Of a DNA stretch of 64,000 bases, positions 35,414 to 46,487 are shown piece by piece (the stretch's first letter is position 1; each line of letters begins with the position of its first letter). The position numbers and the translations under genes are program-made. Below the pieces are notes generated by a model. The model did no database searches. It saw only the letters and a list, made by a program, of their open reading frames with translations, and was not told the DNA's origin. Origin of the DNA: Amorphophallus konjac (Eukaryota > Streptophyta > Magnoliopsida > Alismatales > Araceae). The DNA is taken from the NCBI GenBank assembly GCA_022559845.1, contig CM040123.1, forward strand, positions 323,125,933 to 323,189,932, in the 5' to 3' direction.

Positions 35414-36765
35414 AACGCCCATTTTTCAAGGGAGCCCGGCAGACTGATAAATGGGTGTTTCGGTAAAGAAACAAGCCTGATAAGGACAACACGCTCAAGG
35501 AGGTTCTTGAGCGGAAAATGAGCTTCATGCAGGGTCGCATGAGCATTAAGCGATAAGATAAGCCATTGGCAAAGGGGAGAAGGATAATTAAACTAAGAGG
35601 ACTTGTATCTGCAGTCGCATGGGACCCCCTAGCATAGCACTGCGGGACTTGAGGGGATGAACACAATCCAGGCTCAAGGAGATACAAGACCTAAAAAACA
35701 AGGATAAGAAAATCAGGATGTGAGAATCAATGACTCATCGAATCTCAGAATACTCAAAACGGTCATACATAAAACGCATTCTCCGCTGGTCGAATCGGAG
35801 TGGAATCACATAGACTCGTCACATAAGTTTGACAGTGCCAAGAAACATGCGGAATCGGCGCGGGGGCAAAGGACCATGGGGTGGTCAAAATAGCGTGATG
35901 TTCACTGTTTTGCCTACAAATTTCCCCAATGACATGCATGTGTGCACTTTTTTGATATTTCACTTGATCTTTTCTTATTTTTTTATTAATGGTGGGACTA
36001 AAAAAACTATATGATGTATGCTTAGTTTAAAGTGAAAAACTCTATTCTAATGCAAAGTCGGAGGGTTTATTTGCCTGCCTCCGAATTGATCAGTGAAGAG
36101 TTCGAGAAGTCTGTCATTCTACGCTTGATGACAGACGTGGTCTGGAACCTGATGGGGATCCATCGTTCCACATTATCTTTAAGCATAGTCCAGAATTCGG
36201 GAAGTCCGTCATCCCGTAATGGGTAGCAGGTGGCTATCGAATAGCTTAAGGAGTATAAACCCTTCACGGTTTTTGTTAAAGAGGAACTCAGAGTTTATAC
36301 GCCCGAAGCTATTAGCCTCCGACATTCTACTTAAGATGCAGTGGTAATTTTGACGACGTCGCCATGACGCTTGAATAGCCATTGTCTGCAGCTGCATTAA
36401 CACACATTAGACAAGTTCATAAAATATCATGAATAATAATGACAATCATCAACATGGAGTCTTAATCATCATTCGAATAAACAAACTTTGAATTGAACAT
36501 GATCAAGCCTCTTCATGAGTTCTAGGCAGCCAAAGGCCATGCCTTCTTCAACCAGAGGGCAGCCACACATGTGGCCTCCTAGGATGGGGTGGGCGGCCAA
36601 CAGTTGGGCCGCCCATCTGTTCTTATCCCGTGAGCTGGTAGGAGTCCATAATAGATGGGTCTCTTCTGCTATAAACCAGCAGGATGGACGCCCTCCTCCC
36701 TTGGCTTCATGCTAGGGCTCGCGACGGATACAAGAAAAGAGGAAGCAAAAGAGAAGAATTGGGCG
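35414..36765. other. Non-coding internal stretch before the first PMD gene
   Basis: No gene recognised on either strand. Holds palindrome cluster B at 36523-36614. Some plus-strand sequence just upstream of 36766 may be promoter or leader of the PMD gene. Confidence 0.4.
36523..36614. repeat. Palindrome cluster B (3 copies)
   Basis: Three more N6-spaced palindromes. The last is near perfect: GGGCGGCCA, six bases, GGGCCGCCC. Confidence 0.8.
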
Positions 36766-38168
36766 ATGGCATCCTCTTCTTCCAACCCGTCTGGAGATGG
36801 AGTATTTGTAGTTCTTTCTGACATGCAGGGACATTTGAGCACATTAGTAAAGGACGACCAGGTAAGAAGCATGGCCTATGTGTGTTAGCTTCGTGATTTA
36901 TTTTATTTTGTTTTTATTTTTGATTCTCTCTTTCCCTATTAATATCTCAGCCCATCCCAGTCTTCTCGGGGGCGAGACATGCCCGCCGCTACAGTTGGCT
37001 TCATGACCTACTGGCGGCAATCACGCCTGCTATGAGAGTGTTTATGCACCAGTGGCATCTCATCCACCTGGTCATCATGGCGAAGCGTTTTAACAGCATG
37101 AAGTTGAATGGGGAATCCTTTGGGGCCCTGATCGAGCTGTAACATCCGGACACCAATACCTTTATTTTTCCAAAGTTTGAGGCCTCGGTGTTGATAGAAG
37201 AACTCGACTTCCTCTTTCAGTGGGGCGACCTGGAGGTGTGCGAGCTGATCGACCTTCCTCCGAGGGAGGAAATCCTGGCCGAGATCGTGATAGACAAACG
37301 CAAGGTTCGGCGGATGACATATCAGCAAGGAATCTTAGTCGACCGCCTAGCCGACTGGCTCCTGGGCCAAGTGAAAGACAAAGCAATGGAGGCGGATTGA
37401 CTGATGCGTAGTGTGACATTGTACTTAGGCAGGGCGTTGCTCTTCCCTATGTCAAGAGATGTGCTGAGGCGAGAGTATGTGGAACCACTTACTCTCCGAT
37501 GGACTGGGCACTCCCTCTCCCAGGCGGTGGTAGCTCACTTGTACTGTGGACTTACTCAGATGAGCTTGGGTGGTAGCACCACGGGGAGCCTCTACCTACT
37601 GCAGATGTGGATGGAGATCCATTTGAGATTCAATTTCGATGACGTGCCTACCACTACTTCCCGAATCTCTGAGAAGAGCGCACTCTACCCAGCGAGGGCC
37701 ATCTTTGGTCCTGAGGATCAGGTGATATGCAAGGCGGCGCTGCTGAAGACCAGAGACGACTGGCGGGACTATTTGAACTTCCTACCCGAGGATCAGTTTG
37801 TGTTCGTGCCGATGATGTATCGACGCGAGGAATTAAAAGTACGTGGATCGCAGGTGCAGGAGTTATGGCTTGTGGGGGCTGAGGACTTGGTGCTATACCA
37901 GGCCCACCGATGCCATCGCCAGGCGGGATTGCCCCGACGGGTCCCATGGGCCGCTTCAAGGGGAGCTTTACTCATGAAGCGTCTTCTGGGAACCGATGCA
38001 GATAGACAGCGGCTTCAGAATATCAGGAAGACATGGAGACGCCATGCCACCATCGTGAAAGCTCGAATTGATATAGAAGAAGACAAAGATGAATTGAAGC
38101 ATTATGTAGGCTACTTGCGGGGTTTTCGGCCAGCCGTGAATGAGTTCTTCATGAGACAGTGCACTTGA
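36766..38168 (+). pseudogene. Plant mobile domain-like gene 1, one intron, two nonsense codons
   Basis: Exon 1 (36766-36861, 32 codons from MASSSSNPSG) ends CAG and is followed by GTAAGA. The acceptor ATCTCAG ends at 36950, so the 89-base intron is phase 0. Exon 2 stays in one frame to 38168 but has TAA at 37140 and TGA at 37398. Without the stops the protein would be about 437 residues. Recognisable parts are WLHDLLAAI, LYLGRALLFP, VVAHLYCGL and GGSTTGSLYLLQMWMEIHL, matching the PMD pattern (GR-L-F, AHLY-GL, LLQ-W). A C-terminal block (YRREELKV, GLPRRVPWA) follows. PMD proteins are nuclear factors in plants and are often carried by transposons. The gene lies antisense in a Tat-type element and is non-functional here. 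Family assignment is from motif pattern only. Confidence 0.65.
36862..36950 (+). other. Intron of PMD-like gene 1
   Basis: CAG|GTAAGA donor, T-rich tract and ATCTCAG acceptor, 89 bases. It preserves the frame across the junction. Confidence 0.65.
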
Positions 38169-38391
38169 TTGTATTAGTGCATGTTCAGCATTTTATCTTG
38201 ATTTGCATGTGAAGGAAAGAAATGGCTAGGAATTAAATGTTTTTGTTGTTGTTTTTTGATGGTGAATGCTTGATGAAAAATGAATGGATGTTTCGATACT
38301 AAATGAATGCATCTAGCTAAATGAACATGAATTATGGATTTTTTTGTTTTTTTTCTTCTCTTTCTTTTTTTCTTTTTCGGCTGAACATGGG

Positions 38392-38482
38392 GGAGGGCGG
38401 CCAGGGTGTTGGCCGCCTCCAATTTTAGTGGGCGGCCAATGCCTTGGCCGCCCTCTCCATTTGGACGGCCATCGGGGTTGAC
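38392..38482. repeat. Palindrome cluster C (3 copies)
   Basis: Two near-perfect copies of GGGCGGCCA-N6-TGGCCGCC and one half-decayed copy, between the two PMD genes. Confidence 0.85.
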
Positions 38483-38868
38483 GTTCCACCGAGCTCACAA
38501 GAGCCAGAGCTTGGAGAGAGTAGTTCTCAAGGGATCCTCGCCGCCGTGAGTGAGGTTTGGGTTGCCCGAGCATCGAGATTCAAGAGATGGGGCCGCAGCA
38601 AGCTCGGTTTGAAGTCGTTGATGAGCCTCTGTCTTCGAGCGAGGGTGAAGAAGATGAGCAAATGGAGGCTTCTGCAAGTCCATCTACCTCGGCCTCTTCC
38701 TCTCATGGTGGTGAAGAAGGAGGAGAAGAGGGGAGAGATGAAGGTGCGGCTACTCCAGAGGAGGGGTTGGCCGATCAAGGTGAGGGTGAGGAAAATGTGG
38801 AGGAGGAAGAGGGTTCCGCCTCTGATGGGGTTGAAGCCAATGAGGGAAGGGAAGCACCGTGTAAACAG

Positions 38869-39223
38869 GTAAGTTTTATGGCCCTTGAATGCTTCTTTAG
38901 CTGATTTGGATGTTTGTGAGATGAGTGATGTTTGGTGGGAGTGCTCTGTTGAATGGAGGAATGGAAAAAGGTGGAATTAGCATGTGGGCGGCCAAGGTTG
39001 TGGCCGTCCACGACCCTGGGCTGCCAGGGTCCTGGCCGTCCAGAGTAGAACTAGGCCGCTAGCGACCTGGCCGCCCAAGGAGTTAGGCGACCAAGACCTT
39101 GGCCACCCTCCTCTCAGGGCAGTAGATCTTCAGTTGGGTTTCTGGGGATTGATTGGGGGTTGAGATGGCTTGGGAATTTGGAAATTTAATCAGCTATTGT
39201 TTTCTTTTCTATTGTGTACGCAG
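38869..39223 (+). other. Intron of PMD gene 2
   Basis: CAG|GTAAGT donor and a T-rich tract before ACGCAG. Contains palindrome cluster D. Confidence 0.7.
38986..39110. repeat. Palindrome cluster D (4 copies)
   Basis: Four consecutive N6-spaced palindromes within the intron of PMD gene 2, the first GGGCGGCCA-N6-TGGCCGTCC. Confidence 0.85.
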
Positions 39224-39949
39224 GGCCAACGAAGAATCAGAGCCTGGGTGTCATGGGATTTAGTGTGGGCTTGGTACCATGCCTTGCCTCACGATCACCG
39301 GTGGAGAGTGGGCCGAATGGGATTTGGTCCATTCTTCCGGATCCGACCCTTTCCCGTTGACGCGACCTTCCTGGCGGCACTACGCGAGCGGTGGGTGGAT
39401 GAATGCAGGGCCTTCGTGATGCCGTGGGGACACATGATCCCTACGCTCGAAGACGTGGCCTATTTGACCGGATTGCCAGTAGCTGGGATCCCAGTGTTGG
39501 GTCAGGAGCTCAAAAATTATCAGCAGGAAGTCGAGAGCTTACTCGGGCTGCAACTGACCTAAACAAGAAGGCCAGTGACTACCCTCCCACTTGGGAGGAT
39601 CAGTGCCGCGATGGGATTAGCCAGAGTGGTCCGAGGACCACTAGAGGATCTAGATGCGTATGTAGAATGGGTAAATCAGAAGCTTCGGGTACGAGAGAGG
39701 AGTGATGTGCGAGTCTTTCTCCTCTACTTCTTCGGGAGGCTACTATTTGCGACAGCTTCAAACAAGGTGAATCTAAAATACATGTTGTTGATACGAGATT
39801 TTGAGCGGAGACTCCAATTTGTGTGGGGGAGAGCGATGCTGGCGCACCTCTTTGCCCACATGCATCCTATTCGCCCAGGTTCGGGGAACTTGGGCGGCTT
39901 CACACCTTTTCTATAGGTACGAGTCTACCCTTCAAACTTGTTGATCCTT

Positions 39950-40169
39950 TGACATGATACGACCTAGGGGAAATGGGCGATGAGCCGCAATGGATGCCCA
40001 AATCGTGAATCCAAGTCAACAAAGGGTACGAGGTGAAGGACGAGCCCGAAGGCTTCCTCGACGGTAGAAAGGCCGCTTTCCAGACCGGCCTAACCGATCC
40101 TTCTGGCGACATCTTTTGATATACCTCTTTTGCTGCCGACGACTCATGCTAAGGGGGGTTGACTCTAAG
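39950..40169 (-). repeat. 3' LTR of copy B, first part
   Basis: Matches 60100-60320. Broken by the solo LTR, whose target duplication ctaag is at 40165-40169 and 54559-54563. Confidence 0.9.
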
Positions 40170-41152
40170 TGTAGAGCTCCAAATTTTTTTTTGGATATTT
40201 TTCGGATCACTTTCGTGGGCCCCGAAGTGTGTTTTGTGCTTTACGCGTGTTTTTCGCTGATATGCCTTCGGAACTCTGTACATGGTGAACCGTGGCATTC
40301 TTCGACTCCGAGACAGTACAAGCGCGTTGTGCTCTTCCCGAGGATCGTAGAGGTAATTTTTAGTATTTTTCTAAATTTTTGGAATTTTTGGGTTTTTCTA
40401 TATATATTAACCTCCTTTTCTCTCTCTCCCCATCTCTCATTTCTCTCTTCCCTCCCTCTCTCTTCTCACGCTCTCTCCTCTCTCCCTCTCTTCTTCAGCG
40501 GCCGACGGAGGTGGACAGGGGCGAGGCGGCGAGGATTGTGGGGCGTAGAGCGGTGAGGATGGAGCGAGGATTGCGATGGTGGAGGCGGTTCATGGGATCG
40601 CGCGCCGGTGGAGCTTTAACGGCGTTTTCTTCGTGGATCGGCATCCACGGCACATCGAATCTTTGGTGGAGGTAGGGATATGGACCCTCAGCTCGTGTAT
40701 TTCCTTTCCTGCCGATTTAGTAGGCTGTGGCGAGTCGACCGTGGGTTTATTGCCATTTTGGGGAAAATCTATGTTTTGGGGGTGTAAGCCCGATCTAGCG
40801 TTTTAACACGTTGTTTGGTGATTTTTGGGCATCAGTGAATGCATTGTGTTGGGTTCGGTGCAGTATTCAGAGGGGGGGGGTGAATGAATATAACCCGTTT
40901 AAAAAAAAAAACTTCACCCAATTAAAAACAAGAAATAACAAGACAGATTCGACAATCTGAAGCTCAACAGGAATTTCGCTCTCTTGACAGATAAAGATAT
41001 TATAAGAAAACTAATCAACACTTCTGCTCAAACAGAAGCCAAACGCTTAGAGCGCCCCTATGCAATCATCTAGCGGAAGCAAAAGCAGATAAACCAAACC
41101 ACAATGCACAAGGGGTTTTTAGGTGGTTCGGTCCTCCAGACCTACATCCACC

Positions 41153-41477
41153 CCACACTCAACCCGAGTGTGGCTTCCACTAGCTCATGCTAGAAACCGC
41201 AGACTCAGTCTGCAACAGGTGCTGCCACACAGCTTGACCAGGGGAACAACCTCCCCTCTTCCTCCCAACCGGAGGGAACCACTAGTGACACTAGTCACTA
41301 GCAAACCAGAGACGCACGGTCTCTCTTCCTCCAGACCTGGAGGGAACCCCTGGACTTGAATCCACAAGCCCAGAACCGGAGACAAGTCTCCCTTCCTCCA
41401 AACCGGAGGGAACCCACAAGTAGCTCCCAGCTACTTGCAACCGGAGATCAGATCTCCCTTCTCCTGATCCACAGGAG
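41153..41477 (-). repeat. Run of twelve short hairpins in R/U5 (3' LTR copy)
   Basis: Stems at 41153-41173 (CCACACTC/GAGTGTGG), 41180-41193, 41199-41213, about 41252-41274, 41282-41301 (CTAGTGAC/GTCACTAG), 41308-41324, 41329-41344, 41378-41391 (GGAGAC/GTCTCC), about 41394-41408, 41417-41437 (CAAGTAGCT/AGCTACTTG), 41443-41457 and 41461-41477. Most arms are perfect, 5-9 bp, with loops of 1-6 bases. They lie downstream of the TATA box in the transcript, so they are part of the RNA leader. Confidence 0.85.
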
Positions 41478-41840
41478 GAACCCCGACCTCTCTACAGAGT
41501 ATCGGAAAGCACAGCAAACCAGAAAACAAAGGAAAAACAATAAACGAAAATAACTTCAGCAAACAGAAAGCTGAAACACGAAATGCACAATGTGGCTCTC
41601 AACGGAGCTGACTGGCCTGGATTTGATCCACGGTCCAGTAGACAGATCTTTAGGTAAGCTTTTCTTCCTCTTCTCTTCTCTTCTTCTTCTTCTCTTTCAC
41701 TCTCTCGATCTCTGCTCCTCTAATCTCTCACTCTCTGCTCTTCTCTTCTTTTTCTTTTCTTTTTCTATCTGGATCGTGGCTCTCTGTATGGACTCTTCTT
41801 TTCGCCAACTCGATCACTCTTCTTCTGTGGAAGAAGGCTC

Positions 41841-41850
41841 ATATATATAG
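41841..41850 (-). promoter_or_regulatory. TATA box of Sirevirus-like 3' LTR (minus strand)
   Basis: Minus-strand CTATATATAT. The same site is in the 5' LTR near 50052-50061. It separates the motif arrays (U3) from the hairpin run (R/U5). Confidence 0.6.
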
Positions 41851-42079
41851 CAGGAGCAGCAGCTAGGGCGCGTGTGGCTTCCACAGCTCCCGCCCTAAAA
41901 ATTCGGATCACGTGGCAGTCTCTCAGCAGACTTCATTCCAGCCTCGGATCACGTGTTGCTTTAAGCTTCACGATCAAAGCACCTGTAAAACAGAGTATCG
42001 GATAAGTCATCAATTTAAAGAACAACTCTGTATAGATTATCAGAAGAACAGCACTTTAGAAGAAACCTGAACGAGGTTA

Positions 42080-43605
42080 AAATGAAACAACACGAAGTAA
42101 CAAATAGCAACGACACGGAGACAACACGAAGACACAATAGGGAAAACGACACGAAGTCAGTAAAGACTCGATGTACAACAGTAAGTAACACGAAGTAAAA
42201 CACACAGACATAAACGATAACACGAGATGCAACTAGAGGACAGAGAGAAGCGACACGAGGTTCACACAGAAAACGACACGAGGTATACTGTGACAGAACA
42301 GACACAATGAAGAGAGTGACACAAGGTGGTGGCACAGAAAGCAACACGAGGTGCTGCAATGTTCTGCACGCAGTGGAACAAAAAATGACACGGAGTGAAA
42401 ACAACACAAAGATGAAACAGTAATTGACATGGGTTGAAATCAACACGAAGACAAAAACTGAAATCGACACGGAGTGAAAAACGACACGAAGATGAAAACA
42501 ACACTAAGACGAAGTTGACACGGAGTGAAAATGACACGAGGTCTGGGAGACACGACACAAAGTCACAAGAACGACAGTAACCAACACGAAGTGTGGTTAC
42601 GAAACATGAACGACACGAAGTGTGGAAACATGACACGAAAACGACACGAGGTCTGGAAACATGACACGAAGTCACAAGAAGAACAGTAACCAACACGAAG
42701 TGTGGTTACAGAACAAAAACGACACGAGGTCACAAGACAAACGACACGAAGTCCAAAGGTGACAAAACAGATACTACAAAGAGAACGACACGAGGTAGAA
42801 AGAAAACAACACGAAGTAAAACAATAACGACACGAAGTGTCACTGTAACAACAAACACTACGAAGTTACGAATACAAAAAGCAACACGGAGACATAGAGA
42901 AGTAAAACCGACACGAAGTGTGGTTACAAAAATAAAAGGACACGAGGTATAGGAAGAACAACACGACCACGGAAATAACAAAGAGTTGACACGGAGTGTG
43001 GTCAAGGCGAGAAGGACACGAAGTCTAAAGAGAAAACAGCACGAAGACAAAAACATAAAAACTAACACGAAGACATAATTGTGAAAACACCACGAGGAGA
43101 TAGACAGCAAGGAGAACGACACGAAGTGAAACGACACTTGAACCTAGACCGACGTAAAGATCCAGCGAAAAATGACTCGAAGATAGAAATACACAAGCAC
43201 GACATGAACTAAGGATGACATGGGGACAACACAGTCACATAGACTGCACGAAGTGAAAGACAACACGGCTATCTCGACACGTGATGAAATGGTGGAAGTA
43301 GAAGAACAACTCGAAGATGAAAACGACACGAGCTGAATTTAACACAAAGGCGAAGGCAGACACTGACACGAGGTGTGGACACGAAGCAAGAATGACATGA
43401 GGTTCAGGGAAACCAACACGAAGACAGAAACAGTACGGACACACGAAGTATTACCTCTTAGCAGCTTTTTCTTGTAAAGCATGGAAATCAACACGAAGTG
43501 TTGTAAGCTCAGACGACACGAGATCTTTTCGTGTTAGTGAGGGGAAACAACACGAAGACTCAAGTACAGAGACAGCACGAAGACGATGTACAGTCTGATG
43601 TACAG
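42080..43605 (-). repeat. Dense ACACGAAG/ACACGAGG motif array (3' LTR)
   Basis: Nearly 60 occurrences of ACACGAAG or close variants (ACACGAGG, ACACGGAG), spaced roughly 15-40 bases, with unrelated sequence between. All are in the same orientation and lie upstream of the TATA box. Frames of up to 151 codons here, rich in LRVVF-like words, are just the repeat read in frame. Confidence 0.9.
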
Positions 43606-43935
43606 ACTTTGAAGAACAGTCTAATGTATAGACTTGCGCGAGCGAGCTACAGTGCCAAAGTGTAGACTTCACGCTGTACAGACTTGGAAGACCACTGTTG
43701 AACGTGTAGACTTGTGGTTTAACATGAAAGAAGGCCAGTGTACAGACTTGCTGTCCTCACAGCTGACGACTCCAGTGTATAGACTTGGAGGCCTGAAGGC
43801 GATGAGTAACAGTCCAATGTATGGACTTTGACTCTAAATGAGACTGACAGTGTATACACTTAGCCAATGTAATGCACTGTATGGACTTCCATGAGACGCT
43901 CAATGTGGACTTACTGCCAATCAATGTATAGACTC
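43586..43935 (-). repeat. TGTAYAGACTT motif array (3' LTR)
   Basis: About twelve copies of TGTACAGACTT, TGTATAGACTT or TGTAGACTT in the distal U3, next to the ACACGAAG block and distinct from it. Confidence 0.85.
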
Positions 43936-44166
43936 TGTAAATGCATATGACAGTTTTATGCAGCAGATAACAGTCTGAAACTTCAATTGCAATGATTCAC
44001 AGTGATTAACATCAAACACCAGTCATCAAAACCAAATCAATCATCAAAACCATAGCAATGAATGCTTTATGCATCAGTTTAACATGTAGCATGATTGAAC
44101 ATCTGATTAACTCACATCAACTAACAATCATCAAAAAACCATTATCAAAACCACAGGGGCACAACA

Positions 44167-46487
44167 ATCTCCCCCTTTTTGATGATGGCAACACTTTCAA
44201 TACATTGAGTCATTCTGATGATGTGAGGCATTCTGAAGACTCAAATTATTCTCCCCCTTTGACTTCATCAAAAAGAAAATAATTTGAGAAATTAAAGCAT
44301 GTATAAAAGTTCAGTCAAATTCTCCCCCTTGCAAGAACATGATTCTCCCCCTTTAATAGTTTCAGCAAAAACATGAGTTAGAGAAGATCAAAAGAAATCT
44401 GCAAGCACTGATTGAATGATATTCTCTCTCTTTGGCAAACAATCTCCTCCTTTGGTACAATGCAAAAAATGCAGATGCAACAAGAAATGCAATACTCCCC
44501 CCTGAGTATATGAATGCAAGGTCACAAATGATATTAACATAATTCAGCACGACAAGGAAAACTCCCCCTGAAGAGATGCCAATTGATATGCAAGTGATGC
44601 ATGACATGGAAGCTCCCCCTCAATAAGTGGACTCTTATGAGATAAATGAGAAGGAGACCACAGGGGCAAACAAGGAGAAGTTCAGGTCATTGAGCCAATG
44701 ACATGAGCAGAAGAAATTCAGTTAACAGATTTTTCAAGGATGCTCCAAACATAAGAAATTCAGCCAGATTTTCAAAGAGATATCAATCTCATAAATCTGA
44801 AACATAAGTTTTCAAAGTCTTCTATCATAAGGGCTTATGAATGACATTTATTGAACAACATGGTTTAAACATGATGTATGCAGAGTTTATCAATAAAATT
44901 CTGTATTGATATCTAAAACCATGGTTTAATAAAAGTGAACCAAGCCCTCATATTTATCTTGATAAATCTCCCTCTCTCTTACACAATCAAAATTTATTGA
45001 CTTCTTTCAGAATTACATGCACCAGTATTGAAATCAAGCAATTATGAAGTCATATGGATTTGTCTAGGGTTGTAACAATTTGATTTTAGCATCAATATTC
45101 AGATATTTCAATTTGTTCAACAATTTTCCATGCTACAAATTTTACGAGCACTCTAGTTCAGTGCACACATTGTAACTAGAGGATATACCTTGATTAGAGG
45201 CCAATATCTCTAAGCCCTTAGTGTGACTAACTGTCATGCTATATATGAACAGAGATAGCATTTACACATCATGACACACTTGAAATCATTTCTGGATGAG
45301 TGAGTTGTATTTCTCAGTGTGCATGCCATTGCTCTGCCTGATTTTCAATGAATTCTTATTTTACAGAGTTAATTAAGGCACCTCATGACACAGTCCTTAG
45401 GACTTGTGTTTCTCAGTGACCAATGTCATTGCTCTGACAAAATAACATTTTAGACATTTCAGAAAAATTCATTCGCTTCAAATCAATAATAGTTTCATGT
45501 ACTCAACCAGTTGAAGTCATGTATTCAAAAATGCAGATTTCAGAAGTTTTCAAGATACAGCATGAAACAGATGGTTAAGGTTTATTAAACATGATTCAGA
45601 TATGTTGAGAGATTTTGAAGTTAAACTCCATGAATACATTAAGCTTAAATCACATGAGTTATTTCAGTCATTCTTAAGAATGTATAATAGAAGGTTTCTA
45701 GTTCAAGAGTTTTTCATATTTATGATCGAGATAGTCCATTGAAATCTTCATGAAGGACTGATAGAATTTTGAAGCCAAATGATACCAATTGTTAGGAGAG
45801 ATTTTGAAGCTTAGTGTTTTCCGAATATGATCAAGGTTTGTCGACTAAGTTAATATGAAAGGATATGCTATGAAATCTGACAAATGTATGCAATTGACAA
45901 CCTATATGCAATGCATTGACTCCCCCTTACAATATGCATTCAACCTCTCTTTTGGCATTTTCAATATAAGGAGATGCAATGCACTATATGTATGCAGAGA
46001 CATGCAAAGACTCAACATTGAATTGCTATGCAAGAATATGCAACTAACTCCCCCTGAAATCATCCAATGTTTGCACTGAAAACTGAATATATGATTCCAA
46101 ATGATATCGTGACTTGTGCACAATCAGACTGTCCTATCAGCAAAGTGACCCATGGTACTAGGCGGAGCACTTGGTCTAAAAGACCACCTCACACATAGTA
46201 AGAACCTCCAGACAGACTTCCCTGTCTTTTGGTACCTTACCATTTATATACCATTGAGGTCATGCATGATAATTCAACATGCAGTGCAGGGCAATCTCAT
46301 TTATTTAGTGCAAACAACAGCATGAGAAGATCTTCAAAAATCAACCAAGCAAAACAACAATTTCAGATAGTGAAATTGAAACAAATTTCAGAACTGACCT
46401 GAATTGAGTCCTGGGGTTTTCTTTTTGAGTGCCTTGGTTAACCCCTTTTCATTCTTCAGCTTCCAAGGCACACTTGCAAAATATTGA
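44167..46487 (-). other. AT-rich 3' internal region with repeated polypurine tracts
   Basis: No coding region. Strong CTCCCCC sites (polypurine on the coding strand) at 44169, 44251, 44332, 44345, 44495, 44562, 44613, 44920-type absent, then 45920 and 46049. The first abuts the 3' LTR. Pol would normally lie between gag and here, and is missing. Confidence 0.75.

Larger units (their letters stand above)
38587..39916 (+). pseudogene. Plant mobile domain gene 2, one intron, truncated
   Basis: Exon 1 (38587-38868, 94 codons) encodes a Ser/Glu-rich acidic stretch and ends CAG|GTAAGT. The acceptor ACGCAG ends at 39223, giving a 355-base phase-0 intron. Exon 2 (39224-39916) has one nonsense codon (TAA 39560). 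It shows a clear PMD: ALRERWVDECRAFVMPWG, TLEDVAYLTGLPVAG, then VFLLYFFGRLLF, LLIRDFERR and MLAHLFAHM ending GGFTPFL. The end matches the GG-x-LLQ segment of gene 1, and the TAG followed by GTACGA looks like a mutated CAG|GT donor, so another exon is likely missing. The copy B element is inserted 33 bases further on. It is the second PMD gene in the same orientation, diverged from the first. Confidence 0.75.
34311..39949 (-). mobile_element. 3' part of a minus-strand Tat-type element carrying PMD genes
   Basis: The 3' LTR is at 34311-35400, the polypurine tract at 35401-35413, then internal sequence holding two PMD pseudogenes on the opposite strand. The internal sequence is cut at 39949 by the gag-only element (copy B). 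The remainder, including gag-pol and the 5' LTR, lies beyond the window. The LTR start on the minus strand, TGTAGACGCCTAATTTTGG, is of the form I associate with Tat/Ogre LTRs. The LTR and the internal part share one family of N6-spaced palindromes, which supports treating them as one element. Antisense extra genes between pol and the 3' LTR are known in Tat elements. Confidence 0.65.
40847..44166 (-). repeat. 3' LTR of Sirevirus-like element
   Basis: 3320 bases. In transcript direction (minus strand): U3 with a TGTAYAGACTT block and an ACACGAAG block, TATA at 41841-41850, a CT-rich stretch, then a run of hairpins at 41153-41477 and the LTR end. Confidence 0.92.

Noticed and set aside
39403..39705. 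100-codon frame overlapping PMD gene 2
   Set aside because: Alternative frame of the PMD exon; the PMD motifs are all in the other frame.
42015..43444. Several minus-strand frames of 60-151 codons, repeated at 50227-51656
   Set aside because: They reflect the ACACGAAG array in U3, upstream of the LTR promoter, and have no domain. Identity in both LTRs only reflects recent insertion.
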